From the NCBI RefSeq assembly GCF_000699445.3, contig NC_067196.1:49517364-49581363 (forward strand): a DNA stretch of 64,000 nt, in the 5' to 3' direction. The stretch comes from Schistosoma haematobium (lineage: Eukaryota; Platyhelminthes; Trematoda; Strigeidida; Schistosomatidae). Within the stretch, counting starts at the first letter, position 1. Each line of letters begins with the position of its first letter. Of this stretch, positions 35,301 through 47,817 are shown one piece after another. The notes under the pieces are model-generated. The model was not told the origin of the DNA. It was given only the letters and a program-made list of their open reading frames with translations, and did no database searches. The position numbers and the translations under genes were made by a program.

Positions 35301-38087
35301 AAAAGTGTGCTACACAAATGCTCGCAGCCTACTAAATAAAATGGCGGAGCTGAAGTCAGTGGTGGATAAAGAAAAACCGGACGTTATCGCTGTCTCGGAA
35401 ACTTGGTTAACGTCAGAAGTATTAGATAGTGAAATCCAATTGACTGGTTTCATAACCAGTAGGGCTGATAGATTAAACCGAAGGGGAGGCGGGGTTATTC
35501 TGTACACGAAAAGTACCCTAACCATAAGATTAGCTGAGACAGTAGCACATGTTTCAGGGACATGTGAACTGGTGAGATGTAAGTTGAAATGCCGACGGCA
35601 AGATATTGAAGTACTTGTAGTTTATCGCAGTCCAGAATGTGTAGCAGATGATTTTCTCCTCAGTAAACTTAAGTCCTGGTGTAACAACGGTAAAAGCCTT
35701 GTAGTAGGCGACTTTAATGCACCATATATAAACTGGGTTAACTTAGAAGTAGAGTCATCTATATCGTCGTTCGACTCCAAACTGTTAGAAACCTCTATTG
35801 AACTAGCATTATTCCAACACATTAGAGATCCCACAAGATACGACTTAAGAAACTCTTCCTCTCTTTTAGATTTAGTCTTCACACACGGTGATGACGTTGG
35901 TCAAACGGCTTTTCTCCCACCGCTTGGGAGAAGTGACCATGCAGTCATCTTATTCAAATTCATGGCTGAAATTGCTTCTCAAACAATTGCGCCGGCCCGT
36001 CCTAACATATGGAAGGCAGATATGCAGGCAATTAACTCCGCAGCATCGGCTGAGAACTGGGAAATTGACTCAAAGGCGTCAGTACAAGAGGCATGGACTC
36101 TATTCAGGCAGTTATACAATCGGGTAACTCAACCATACATACCCTGGACTGTCCCACAGAAAAAGAAGCACGGACATCCCTGGATAGGGCGGGATATTCG
36201 ACGCTTACTAAGACAAAAGAAGAAATGCTGGGATGTTGCCATCCGCCTTGGCACAGCAGGTACGATGGAACGCTACAGATCGATAAGAAACGAGTGTATA
36301 ACTAAAATTCGGGAAGCGCAAAGAAAATATGAAATGCAGCTGGCAGAATCTGCACTCAAGCAGCCCAAGAGGATATTCTCGTACATAAACTACAGAACAA
36401 GGATTCATCATTGGATTCCCAACCTAATTAAAGTAGGAAGTGAATCTGAAATGATAGAGGAAAATCAGGAAAAAGCTGAGGTTATGGCTGACTACTTTGG
36501 GGCAGTTTTCTTTCAGGAACCTCCTTTAGAGAAAGAACCAGACCCAATTACAGAGTCAACAAACCAGCTGCTCACCGTGGACTTCGACCAAAACGATGTG
36601 CTTAAGTCTCTTAGCACCCTAAACATGGAGAAGTCAACAGGACCAGATGAACCACACCCTAAAATCTTGAGACATATTGCCCAATATATCGCAGCCCCAC
36701 TGACTGTGATATTCAAAATGTCACTTGACCAAGGTATGTTACCTATGGACTGGAAGGACGCAATCGTCACTCCCATACATAAAACAGGTCTACGACAAGT
36801 TCCATCAAATTACAGACCCGTAAGCCCCACCAGTGTTGTAATTAAAATACTGGAAAGAATAATCAAACGGACCATAACAGCATTTATGGAAACCAATAAC
36901 TTGCTGAACATGGCACAACATGGTTTTAGAAAGGGTCTATCCTGTACAACGAACCTCCTTATAGCTAGGGAGCTCTGGATTAATGCGCTAGACAACGGAA
37001 ACTCAGTGGATGTTGTCTACATAGACTTCAGTAAGGCTTTTGACAAGGTGCCAACAAATAGACTGCTATCGAAGTTAGAAAACCTTGGTATTGCCGGACC
37101 TCTTTTAAAATGGATTAAGGATTTCCTAGTAGGTCGTAGACAGAAAGTTTGAATGAATTCCAAGTGCTCCATCTGGAGACCAGTACTAGTGGGGTACCTC
37201 AAGGTTCCGTCCTACGTCCTTCACTTTTTATGATGTACGTTAATGATCTTACAAGTATAGTACAGTCTCCAATGTTATTATACGCTGATGATGTAAAAAT
37301 TTGGCGAGTAGATCCTGGAGACAAAGACGCATTTACTCTTCAGACAGACTTAAATAATATGATAAACTGGTCCAAGGAGTGGCTGATGCCTATCAACTCA
37401 GAAAAGTGTGTCTACATAAACTTGGGGGATTCAAAGGTTAATACGTACAACATAGGGGATGTGTTATTACCCGTAGTCCGGTCTCATAAGGACCTAGGGG
37501 TGACAGTGAGCAATGATCTTAAGACGACGGCCCATTGCCGGGAGGTCGCAGTTAAGGGGTTTCGAACCCTCTGGGCTTTAAAAAGGACATTCACTAAGCT
37601 TGATACTACCATGTTCACCACATTATACACATCCTTAGTGAGAACTAAGTTAGAGAACTGTGTTCAGGCTGCAAGCCCCTGTTTAAAAGGTGACTCAGAC
37701 ATACTAGAAAAGGTACAGAGGGCAGCTACGCGTGCAATTTCGGAACTCCGGGGTTTATCATATAAAGAGCGGCTTGAAAAACTGAACCTCTTTACTCTGT
37801 CCTATCGCAGACTAAGGGGAGATCTAATATTGATGTACAGAATACTGAGAAATGATTTCGGACCTAACTTATTCTCTCTCTTTCTTCCCACTAGATCGGG
37901 ACACCTCAGAGGACATAGCCGGCGAGTAGAAAAGCCAAGAACGAACAAAATACCCGTGGCATACAGGTTTTCACACCGAGTCATCAATACTTGGAACCTG
38001 CTGCCTGAAGCAGTGGTGTCCGCACCTTCAATTGACTCATTCAAGAGAAGACTGGACACTCACAGAAGCATACTAGAAAAGGAATAA
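35242..38087 (+). pseudogene. CR1 ORF2: APE endonuclease and reverse transcriptase, two lesions
   Basis: The first 636 codons carry the endonuclease (VCYTNARSLLNKM, VIAVSETWL, LVVGDFNAPYINW, RSDHAVI near the end of the domain) and the first half of the RT (STGPDEPHPKILR, VVYIDFSKAFDKV = motif A). A TGA ends this frame at 37150-37152. After a one-base shift near 37180, the frame ending at 38087 continues with TSGVPQGSVLRPSLFMMYVN (motif B), LLYADDVKIW (motif C) and the thumb. All catalytic motifs survive. The lesions make two fragments separating motifs A and C, so no single functional enzyme is expected. Confidence 0.9.
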
Positions 38088-38125
38088 CATAGGCCGTAGG
38101 CCTTCTGTCCTTACTACACAAATTT

Positions 38126-38143
38126 GAATCTGAATCTGAATCT
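38126..38143 (+). repeat. (GAATCT)3 tail of the CR1 element
   Basis: Three perfect GAATCT units closing the retrotransposon. The next bases, GATGACTGAAAC, include the upstream in-frame ATG of the LCMT1 frame. Confidence 0.9.
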
Positions 38144-38195
38144 GATGACTGAAACATTTGTGTTTCGCGGGTTGTATGCGGTAAGCGTTACTCTG

Positions 38196-41100
38196 ATGAG
38201 TAGTCCTACAGATGAGATCATTCAACTAACTAATGACGACGCTACATCCAGTAAAGCTCATGCCATTTCTCGTGGATACTGGAAAGACAAGTATATCAGG
38301 TATTTTTGTTCCTCTCCGTCACACAAAACTCCGGAGATTAATCGTGGCTATTTTATAAGAACAACTGCATTCAGAGCGATTGCCATATCATTTATAAAGG
38401 TTCCTTACCTTTGAAAAATACAAATTACCTTATCCAGTCCACAGGTGGAGCCTGCCAAATTGTAAACCTTGGTGCAGGCTCAGATACATTGTACTTCGCT
38501 CTAAAAGATGCTCAGGAGACTCCAGAGCTATACGTCGAAGTAGACTTGGCATCTAACATTCAGCAAAAAGCTATGACAATACAACGAAGAAGGCTGCTTG
38601 AATCAACAAGTAACTCTCACACTTTTTATTATCCTTGTATATAAAGTAAATTGGTCCTTTACGGACAGTTAATATTTTATAATTCAATGTACCTTTATCT
38701 GGTTATTAAACAATATTTTGGCTATTTTTTCCCGGACTTACTAAGCCCTACAAACTCACATTGTTAGTGGCGCCACACCGAATTATGTATGGATTTTATT
38801 TTTACAAAGTGTGATTCTCGACGTTCACCATTGTCATCCGTTTATATGAGCAGCTAATAAGACTAGTATGTATGTCCTTCATTCTTTATAGTATCTTCAT
38901 GTCTAATTGTCAGAAATCCGATATTGCTGAGTATCGGTAAATGACACCGTATGGGTTCCTCATGAAAATGGTTCAAAAGAATCTTGAAACCTTAAACGAC
39001 AAACAGAAACAGTGAAGCGAGACATCAATTCAGTCCAACCTACATTAAAGCCATTTTACACCATAAAGAAGATATTTGAAGTGGAGGAATCCAGTAAAGT
39101 CAAAATAAGGATACTAACCATGTTAATTTTTTTTAAACCAGGTAAACCATGCAAAATCAGGACAACTGGTTTGAGGTATTGTGACATTCGAAAGTAAGAT
39201 AAGGGCATTAATCGGATGTATATATTGTTGATTTCAAGCCCTGTCACATAAATACTCCATGCACTGATCTGGAATTCCGTGCCGACCCCGAAGCATTGGC
39301 ATATGCTTTTACTTAGTGGTCTGCCCTCAATATTAATATTGCCAATTGTATTATAAACATGGGTACGGTTATTTTATCGGGTGGAAGTTACCACTCAGTG
39401 ATATTTATTTATTTGTTATTTTACCACATCCTTACATATCGTTTCAAATAAACATACCAGCTTATCCCCCCTCCCGCACATTTTTTAGTATTACATGATC
39501 ACATTCTAAACTTTAGCTTCTGTTTATCATATCCATTTCTAATATATGTTCTACTAATATTGAATGACTGACCGTTCAACGTTTTCATTTTACCATATTC
39601 TCTTATATGTATGCTATATATCTAACGAAAAGCTTTATACTTTGAACCCAGATGCTTCACCACTTAAAGACGATAATTTAAACCTTACAGTAAATCAAAA
39701 GACTTCTGTTGTCGACACACTACATGATAATTTGCACTACGTTTTTGAGACGGGACGGTTTCACTTACTGAGTTTCGATTTACGAAGATCTGTTCAAGAT
39801 CTTCTAGATGTTTTATGTTCAACAGTTAATGGGGCCGGTTGTTCCAAAAGTTGCCCAACTCTCTTCCTTGCTGAATGCGTACTTGTTTATATGTCTCCAG
39901 AGGCAAGCTGTCAGTTAATAAAGGGTCTTTCGGTAAACTTCCCACGTGCTTCATTCCTGCATTATGAACAGGTAGGTATACTTTTTTTAAACTCATTTTT
40001 ACGGTTAATGATCAGTTATAAATACACTTAGATGTATGTATGACTTCGTGATATTTCACGCAAAACTTACTAAAAAATATAATTATATTTATAAAGTGGA
40101 TAATGATGACATCTCTTGTTCTAATGATAAACCTAGTTTAAACATCAAATTCTGAAGTATACCAAAACTCTATCATTATTTCCAGCAACAAGCATTATGT
40201 ACCGTGACATATTTGTATTCCTTGTAACATTCACAGGACCATATCAAATTTTCTGTTCGTTTGTAGATATAACGCGAACAAAACCATGTCAAGTTTCATC
40301 TGTCGTTCACGTCCAATATATGAAATATATCAATACTATTCAGTTATTTAAACTTAAATTCGTGGTATAGATCAGAAATATTTTAATAAATATAATTATG
40401 ACAAGCTAGCGAGACTCCATTTTCTTAACAAATGCTAAAGTTACTATTCTCTAACTCTTCAGTTACAGAACATCCCGTATATACGATTTTTTGTCTTCAG
40501 CTCCAAATGGCTTATTAAATGTTTTGAGACACTTGAAAACTTTTTGAATAGCTTCCTTTGAGTATAATGGCATTTTCATACCTTGAATCTATGAGCAAAT
40601 GTTCTTTAACTACTTTAATTCCAGGCTCTTCGTTATCTCGTTATTTGAAATGAAGAGGTCTGTTAAACTCTAACTGTCATTATTACACTTTTATTTTCGT
40701 CCGTAGATATTATCATACACTCATAAAATTCACTGTCTTCAAAGGGATATTTTTCTGTCTGTATGCAGGCGTTTCAAATAAACTGAGCCTTGACACAAAT
40801 TCGAAGTTTAAACACTTAATTAGAAAGCAAACAGCTTTTATTAAGTGTGTCCATCTACAAATTGCGGACGAATGGATAATTTACGGACCAAAATAGTTAG
40901 ATAACCCTAACTACTTTTTAAATTTGGTTTAACCGTTTTTTCTCACGAATATGTTCATGGCTTTATTCTTATGGTAATCCACAGTATTGAACATCAATTC
41001 CTTTAATGTTCACAGAAGTTTTTTTAATCATTTCGACTCTTTTTATTTTCATCTTAATTTCCTGTGCTAATGCGAGGTACGACGATGCAGGACGATGGAT

Positions 41101-44100
41101 GTTTATTCCAAATTTTATATTGTTCATAGCTAAATGACTAATTTCATTTAATCCATTTCTAGTTCAGAGTGATTTTTATATCTTCCTGGTTCATAAAATT
41201 TGACAATTGATATTTCACTTTCAGACTGACTAGTATCATCACAGCAAGCTTCAAATGGAAGTAAATCACATGAATTCGAAAGTAGCTTTACTTCGTCGTG
41301 TTTTTATAGCCTTAAATTAAACGAGATTTTTTTGACTATCATTAGGCTAATAGATGAGTTACTGTTGTCACCAAATGGCAGCTGTTTTTCTGTCCTATGA
41401 TTGGTCTTTTACATTTTATCTCTTCTCCCGATTAATATACAAACTGGACTTACACTATGATCGCTACTTACTTAGTGACTATCACTTCTTTGTTAATGAT
41501 CTATTACACTAACTCTCTTTATAAAAACTGTGCTTATGTAACTGTTATAAACATTCGATCTCTCATCAAAATTTCGCCAATCCTCTCGTATTATGTTACC
41601 TTATGTATGAGTACATACTCAATTTATTTATTTCGTAATTAGTACCTCTGAATATTAATTATTTTATTCCCCTTATCTTTTGATTATTTCGTAAATCATT
41701 CTCAATTACCTTCATAAACACTAATGAATTTATAACACTATCTCATACGCCACTAACTGATCAGTATCGACTTTATTATTACAATTATCATTGTTATCAT
41801 TGTCATTATTGTCATGATGCAAAACTAGTTGAAAAAGGAGTGTTTATTCGCTGTATTCGAATCCTGTGTTATCTACTGTGCAGGTTAATATGAGCGATTC
41901 ATTTGGTTCTATTATGATCAAAAATTTTCGTGCTCGTTCCTGTGAGCTTCCTGGTCTTAATGCATGTCATTCACTGGCTACTCAAGAGGAACGGTGAGAT
42001 TTCTATTTTAATTTCCACATATGTAAATGTTACTGGTGATTACTGTTGGTGATGCTAGATCCTTATAAATCACTTGGTAAACGTCCTATTTTTGGAATTT
42101 TATTTAAGAAATTTGGATTTCTTGGTTTCACTCCAAAAGCGCCCATTTTTACCTTCGGATTGTATTTCTCACTTGCAAGTACCCTAAATGTCATTGGTTC
42201 GTGCTTCTGGTTGCTTTTAGGATACATCTTTCCCTAAACCTGGTCTTCTCCCTCTGGTTACCAGGGCTGAGACGAATTGAAGTAGTTTAGCTTGTCTTGT
42301 TGCTGATCCTTCACTCCGTTCGCCGACTTTAGGTGATCTCGTAATCTCTTCAAACAGCAATTACTGATTCAAGTTCCATCGAATATTATATTCACTGCTT
42401 CATTACATTGTAATGTGAAATAATACAGTTCGAGAACCGTTTTCCTCCATAAGGTAATTAGTTCAAAGCACTTACTGTTTGAATAAATCAAATGGTTATG
42501 TAGTGCTAGTCGATTAGTAGTAATAATCAAAATATTCGACTTAGTCATGAAGAATAGCTATTTGTTTGTTAAAACGAATATTTCTTTAAACCCACTTGAA
42601 AAAAGTTTTCATAAGAGTTCCTTTAATCTGTTTACCTACTGTTAACATATTAACAATTTCTGATGTAACTGTTACTCAAGGACAACTTCGGTGTTGAGAG
42701 CTTACATTAATTTACTGGGGTCTTGAATACAGATCTTGGTGATACAGTTATATTTTAGTTTTTCAAAATCGTAACAAAGCTGTCTGTTATTTTGTGTGCA
42801 TCAAAATTCAAACGTTCATGGTGTCATCTTCAAACATCACTCGTGTTTTCAGATAGTACTAGGACTAAACCCATGATGTGTAACGTTAACACGTAGCGTA
42901 AAATTTAAACTTTAATGTAATTTCCACATCATGATAAATTCATTTCGGTTGATTGAAATTGTCCGTAGAATAATCATTTGTTTTTTTTTTAAAAAATATT
43001 CACTTTTATCATCAGGACTTCAAATAAAAACACACTGTTTTAATTTCCATACAAATCTTCAGCTGAAACATTCATTCACTTAGAAAATCTGCATATTTGT
43101 TATTGTTTTTCATTCTTTTTTACAGATTTTTTAAGGCTGGTTGGAAAAAAGCCAAAGGATGGACTATAAATCAAGTTTATAAGATGTTACCTTCCAGTAC
43201 TCGATACAGGTAAAATTAGATTGGGTCGTTTTTGAACTTCATAATACATAGTAAAATAAAATTTATCTTTCATTATCACTAATCTTCTGTCTCATATTTC
43301 GTGATCATTTCCAATATTGATGTAAAGACGAATAACATTTGAATCTAAACATTTTATATGAGGTATCAAAATTTTTGAATCAGACCTTCACTTCATGAAT
43401 ATGTGTATAATTTGAGCTGAAAAAAATATAACGTGAGTTTACCTGAAGTAAGTGAGGATTTGCACTTGAAATGATATACCAGTAGATAAAATCATAACGT
43501 GTCATATATCCGTTTTTCTAAACTTGTAACTATGTAAAAGTAAATCCGATCAAGTAGAAGTCTTTTAAAAAAAATCTATTGATAAATGAAGTTTGAACGC
43601 ATCAAATGAACATAAATGTAAATACTATCCCAAATGTGAGATGACGATACAAAGTTTTTTGTGTTATTGTTTTTAAGATTCTATCAAAACTCTGATGGAT
43701 TATCAGGATGTAAAAGTAATTATGAGAAATATTTATGTTTAAATAACAACATTGACCAGTGAATTTATATACAATCTATACGATATTTTAATATGTTAAT
43801 TAGTCAGAGTTTATCTAATCTTTGAAAGAGCTTGAAGCTTATTTTTTAGCCTCGCGATGAAAAATTTCCGGGTAAATTTGATTCTACCACACAAATTATT
43901 CATCCAAAGGGGTCAACTGCTGATTAGTCTTATCCTTATGAGAATTAAGATTTAATTATTTAACTTTGATTTCTTAAATCTCACTTTACCTATTTGGACA
44001 TGCATTTATAAGGTGTAGCTTTCATATGAGTTCGTTATTGCTTGTATTTTTATTTTAGAGTAGAACATTTGGAACTATTGGATGACCTTGAAGTGACAAT

Positions 44101-44197
44101 GCAGTTGTTTGATCATTATTGTATTCTCCTGGCAACTAATGATGAAATAATCTGCCCAGATGAACAGTTGAAAGAATCATTAGCCACTATTGAGTAG
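38196..44197 (+). CDS. LCMT1: Leucine carboxyl methyltransferase 1 (PP2A methyltransferase), six exons
   Basis: Exons 38196-38399, 38438-38609, 39652-39971, 41884-41993, 43126-43209 and 44059-44197 join in matching phases to 342 residues, close to the 334 of human LCMT1. The enzyme transfers methyl from S-adenosylmethionine to the C-terminal leucine carboxylate of the PP2A catalytic subunit. Seen here: SRGYWKDKYI (25-34), KTPEINRGYF (44-53), the SAM-binding loop QIVNLGAGSDT (75-85), AECVLVYMSPE (199-209), HYEQVNMSDSFGSIMIKN across the exon 3-4 join, and the C-terminal HYCILLATNDE. Introns are 38, 1042, 1912, 1132 and 849 bp. An in-frame ATG at 38145 could extend the N terminus by 17 residues. 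The exon 3 acceptor (AG at 39650-39651) was chosen because it alone keeps the frame. Confidence 0.93.
38400..38437 (+). other. 38-bp spliceosomal micro-intron of LCMT1
   Basis: It begins GTTCCTTACC and ends TTATCCAG. Its removal joins ...SFIK to STGGACQIVN in phase 0 and restores the family alignment. A later AG at 38443-38444 would break the frame. Confidence 0.85.
39972..41883 (+). other. LCMT1 intron 3
   Basis: It begins GTAGGTATAC and ends TGTGCAG. It is AT-rich, and no embedded gene or recognisable element was found in it. Confidence 0.8.
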
Positions 44198-46182
44198 TCA
44201 TCTTCGTATATCAAATATGTGATTCATTACGAAAGTATATAATGTACTGCATTTTTCCTATTTCGATTTCCTTTCATTTTTATCAAGTATTTGTATAATT
44301 CATCGTATAACTTTATTAGTTCCTACTTTGTGGTGTATATTAATGCCGTAAATGTAGACAACAAAAGGATCCACGTTAAAATATATTTGTACAGACGTTT
44401 GCATTGATTGTTTTTCTACCAGCGCCGAAGTGCTAACTACATCCCTAAAATTCGAAAATAATGATCATTGAATTCAGTCTTTGTAAGTGAATGGTATCGT
44501 GCTCACCGTAATAACTGAAGATTTTAGTCCCGATTCAATGTATAGCCGTCGATTATCTGCTGAAGAACCTCAGACCAGGACAAAATATTTGTCTGTAGCT
44601 GATATCAGATTGCAATGTGAACTATCTTCAGACACATCTTTTTAAAGGTTATACTAATCTCAGCACTTGATGTAATTCAACAATACTCACGTCTGTTAAA
44701 TAGGAGAATAACTTGATACAGATTTAACTATCCGATATCATCACTTAATAATAACTAATTACTTGTTTCCAATAGTGTCATCAACAGTAAACCGACGTTT
44801 TCATATATACATGTACATTTTCTGGTGTCATATAAATGCTATTTCGTTGGTAAAATCATTCATGTATTAAAAGGATTTGACTGATTGGTAGTTTTATCAG
44901 ATAGATTTGCTTGTAGTTCGGGTTCGCATAATTTTAGTAAAAAAATCCTTATAAAGTATTGGTAAACCAAATCTAGCCAGCTGAATGCAGTTAAGATAGT
45001 TTACAAGCTCAAGTTATTTGCTTTCTGCACTTGTCTATGATTGTAAAGAAACTCATCCTCATAGAATGATTCGAACCCTCATTGTTTATTCCTATAATAA
45101 ATAAGATTTGTCCAGTACTAAGAGTTAGACAGTTTACTATTACTACTCAGGAATCAGTTAGTCTCCCTTATTGTTTCAGGCTTATAGTTAACATGTCAGT
45201 ACAACTTTTGTCTCGATCCCTAAGTTAGTACATTTTAATTTGGTCCCAAGTATATTTGATTCAACAATTAACATAGCGCATACAGTTGACTATGTTGATT
45301 AAAAACTCGAAATGTTCACTTGTACTCTATTGATGAAGCTATTACTTTCCTGATCTATAGATAAAACCAACCTGTGTTGTGAGTGGATCACTTGGACACC
45401 TTGTAATATATATTACGTGGATTAGTTATCACTTTGTAAACCAAACTATCTCAAGAGCCTTTCACATTCAGAATATCTTCTTAGTTAGTAGCCGCAAACT
45501 GATTATCTTCATAATTTGCTCTCTATAACGCAATTAAGTGACATTCCTTGTTTTCAAGATACTACTTTATTTGAGATACAACGATCTTCCATCAGAGAAA
45601 CAATCGTCTTTGTTAATCAGAAGTCATTAGTTGTCGTCGATCTACAAACTAATTTTTTAAAAAGTATAATCGTGATCAGCTAATTTTGATTTCCCTTCAA
45701 ATTGATGTTTACAATTTATCTGTATCTTAAAGTTTTTTAAGGTTTCGTAATGTAGCCAGGTATTGCTTTAGTTAATCTCAAAGCTGGATTGCTTATCCGT
45801 TATCCTAGTTAAATTAATGACTTGAATAATTTCTCGATTTATAACTATCACGTAAACAGATCAAAATATTCATGACTGCGAACTTTCATAAGTGTTCATT
45901 TTTCTACTTTCCATTAATTCCCACTTATAGAGTTCTATAATTCTCTAATTAACAAGCCATGATATATACCGAATTGACTTATCCTCGGCATGTATTCTTG
46001 ATTAAATAAGTAAAGTTTATCTAACTGATTGGAATCTCTTCCTAATATAATCACACATTCTTATATATTCTGTCTGTTATCGTGTATTATTTAAATTGAT
46101 AATCTATTAAGATAATCAATAAATCGCTGTAAATATATTGTAAGACATTCAAAGTATGATTTATACTTAACTTATTTGTCTA
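44198..46182. other. Intergenic sequence between LCMT1 and the TSP1/Ig gene
   Basis: It should hold the LCMT1 3' UTR and the promoter and 5' UTR of the next gene. No canonical AATAAA shortly after the LCMT1 stop and no clear promoter element could be identified. No coding exon recognised. Confidence 0.4.
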
Positions 46183-47817
46183 ATGCTAAACTGTTCCTGG
46201 TTCATACTAATTTGTCTTTTAATTAGTTATGTCCTTGCTAGTAGAAATTTAAAATATAGATGGGGTCAGTGGTCTTCGACACCCTTAACTTGTTCCGTTA
46301 CTTGTGGTAATGGAGTAAGATGTCGAGTTCGAAGTTGTCTTGATGGATATGGTAATGTACAGTCATCAACAGTGATGTGTGAAAGTTCAAATCCATATGA
46401 ATCTCAAGCTAAAGAATGTATACCATGTTTTGTCAATACACGTTGCCCACGTATTCCAGGTTGGGGAACATGGAGTTCATGGTCATCATGTCTTCCTACA
46501 GGTGGGCAAAATATTAATGGGGAAGGATGTCATACAGGAAGCAGGACACGTTACCGATTTTGTAACAATCCTCCTCCAGAACCATATGGGTTCAATTGTT
46601 CTGGGGTTAGCCATCAGACTACAGAATGTGATCATAATTGTGTAGATGAAGATTTTAGTAGCCTTGATATTGCTGACAAAATAACTTTCCAGGTTGCAAA
46701 AGATCAACTTAACTTGAATGCATATCAAAATATTCTACGAATGCATGTTAAGCAAAGTGCTCGAATGGACTGTGTAACACCAGCTTACAACCTTGCCAAA
46801 AAATTAACTTCTCGAGGAATTTTCGGTCTAACCTCTCGATTATTTAAAGAGCATACTTTGACTATAAAATGGCTTAAAAATGGAAGATCGATAAATCCAA
46901 CCGATTCTGGCTCAGGATCTATATCTGGCCGATTTTACAGAACTAAAAAGCCTAAGAATAATCAAAATAGACTGTTTGATGAAGAAATGAAATGGAATTT
47001 ACTGCCAGAGATATCTTCATTTTACATGGAGGATACATATTTAGTCTTTCCAAGTATAGATCACTATGATCAAGGTTTTTATACCTGCCAAATGACATTT
47101 GGGAATCACAAGTGGAATACAATCTTTTATACCTTGATTGTTACTGGTGTAAAATATATTGCACTAGAAGGTAATCCGTTTTATCTTTATTCTAATCTAG
47201 GATATTTTAATGCATTGGATAATACAGCTGTTTGGATGGAATCAGCTCAAATAGTATGGAAGTTGAATGGTTATGAATATTCACGTAACTTAGCTTTACG
47301 ATTAAATCGACGCATTCAATTAATTCCTTATTTAAATTTAACACATCATGGAACATGGAAATGCTTTTTATTTATTCAAACTTATCGTTTACCAAGTCAA
47401 GCCGATAATCCACGGACATCTATTAATAGGATATATTTAATTAATGAGTTTTATTTAAAAATTTATCCAATGCAACCTAGTTTATGGCAATCAATTGAAT
47501 ATCCAATCACAACTAGAGCATTGAAACAAACAACTGTGATTTTACTAACGATTGGTTTGCTTCTGACTCTAATTATATTATTAAATATATGGGCTGCTAG
47601 ACGTTGGATAAAACGAACACTAACAATTGATCAACAAAAGGCTATTATACAAGAATTGTTACATAATGAATGTAGATTATTATTGGCCTGTAGAAAACGG
47701 GCTAGTATAAATAAGAACAGATTACTACCACTAATTTTACAAGAAGACCAACGTTTACAGAAAGCTAGTAGAGCTTTAGGTTTAGATAATGAGCAACAAC
47801 AAATTGAAACAAATTAG
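46183..47817 (+). CDS. Intronless type I membrane protein with TSP1 and Ig-like domains
   Basis: A 544-residue frame with coding composition. Residues 1-20 are a signal peptide. Residues 26-82 are a thrombospondin type-1 repeat (WGQW at 27-30, SVTCGNGVRCR), and 93-153 a second (WGTWSSWSSC, C-mannosylation-type Trp spacing). Residues about 190-320 are an Ig-like domain (C197, W230, DQGFYTC ending at C302). Residues about 329-420 are a second Ig-like fold (VWKLNG, HHGTWKC ending at C394) lacking an obvious first cysteine. A membrane span covers 449-470, and a basic tail of about 70 residues follows. The order TSP1-TSP1-Ig-Ig-TM suggests a surface adhesion or guidance receptor, but this is inference and I know no named family with this layout. 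The start chosen gives the signal peptide. Confidence 0.9.
   Translation: MLNCSWFILICLLISYVLASRNLKYRWGQWSSTPLTCSVTCGNGVRCRVRSCLDGYGNVQSSTVMCESSNPYESQAKECIPCFVNTRCPRIPGWGTWSSWSSCLPTGGQNINGEGCHTGSRTRYRFCNNPPPEPYGFNCSGVSHQTTECDHNCVDEDFSSLDIADKITFQVAKDQLNLNAYQNILRMHVKQSARMDCVTPAYNLAKKLTSRGIFGLTSRLFKEHTLTIKWLKNGRSINPTDSGSGSISGRFYRTKKPKNNQNRLFDEEMKWNLLPEISSFYMEDTYLVFPSIDHYDQGFYTCQMTFGNHKWNTIFYTLIVTGVKYIALEGNPFYLYSNLGYFNALDNTAVWMESAQIVWKLNGYEYSRNLALRLNRRIQLIPYLNLTHHGTWKCFLFIQTYRLPSQADNPRTSINRIYLINEFYLKIYPMQPSLWQSIEYPITTRALKQTTVILLTIGLLLTLIILLNIWAARRWIKRTLTIDQQKAIIQELLHNECRLLLACRKRASINKNRLLPLILQEDQRLQKASRALGLDNEQQQIETN

Larger units (their letters stand above)
34018..38144 (+). mobile_element. CR1-type retrotransposon, downstream copy of the tandem pair, with GAATCT tail
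   Basis: Near full-length copy of about 4.1 kb: 5' UTR (34018-34227), ORF1, ORF2, short 3' UTR and a tail of three GAATCT repeats at 38126-38143. Simple-repeat tails of this kind are typical of CR1-clade elements, which generally insert without clear target-site duplications. ORF2 has only one nonsense codon and one frameshift, so it is younger than the upstream copy. The tail lies directly against the first in-frame ATG of the LCMT1 frame (38145). Confidence 0.9.

Noticed and set aside
38610..39651. Exon 3 of LCMT1 starting at the AG at 39631-39632
   Set aside because: That acceptor is in phase 0 while the exon 2 donor ends in phase 1. The AG at 39650-39651 restores the frame.
45060..45090. 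GATTCGAACCCT as the tail of a tRNA gene on the minus strand
   Set aside because: A B-box-like string is present, but no acceptor stem, anticodon arm or A box could be placed around it.
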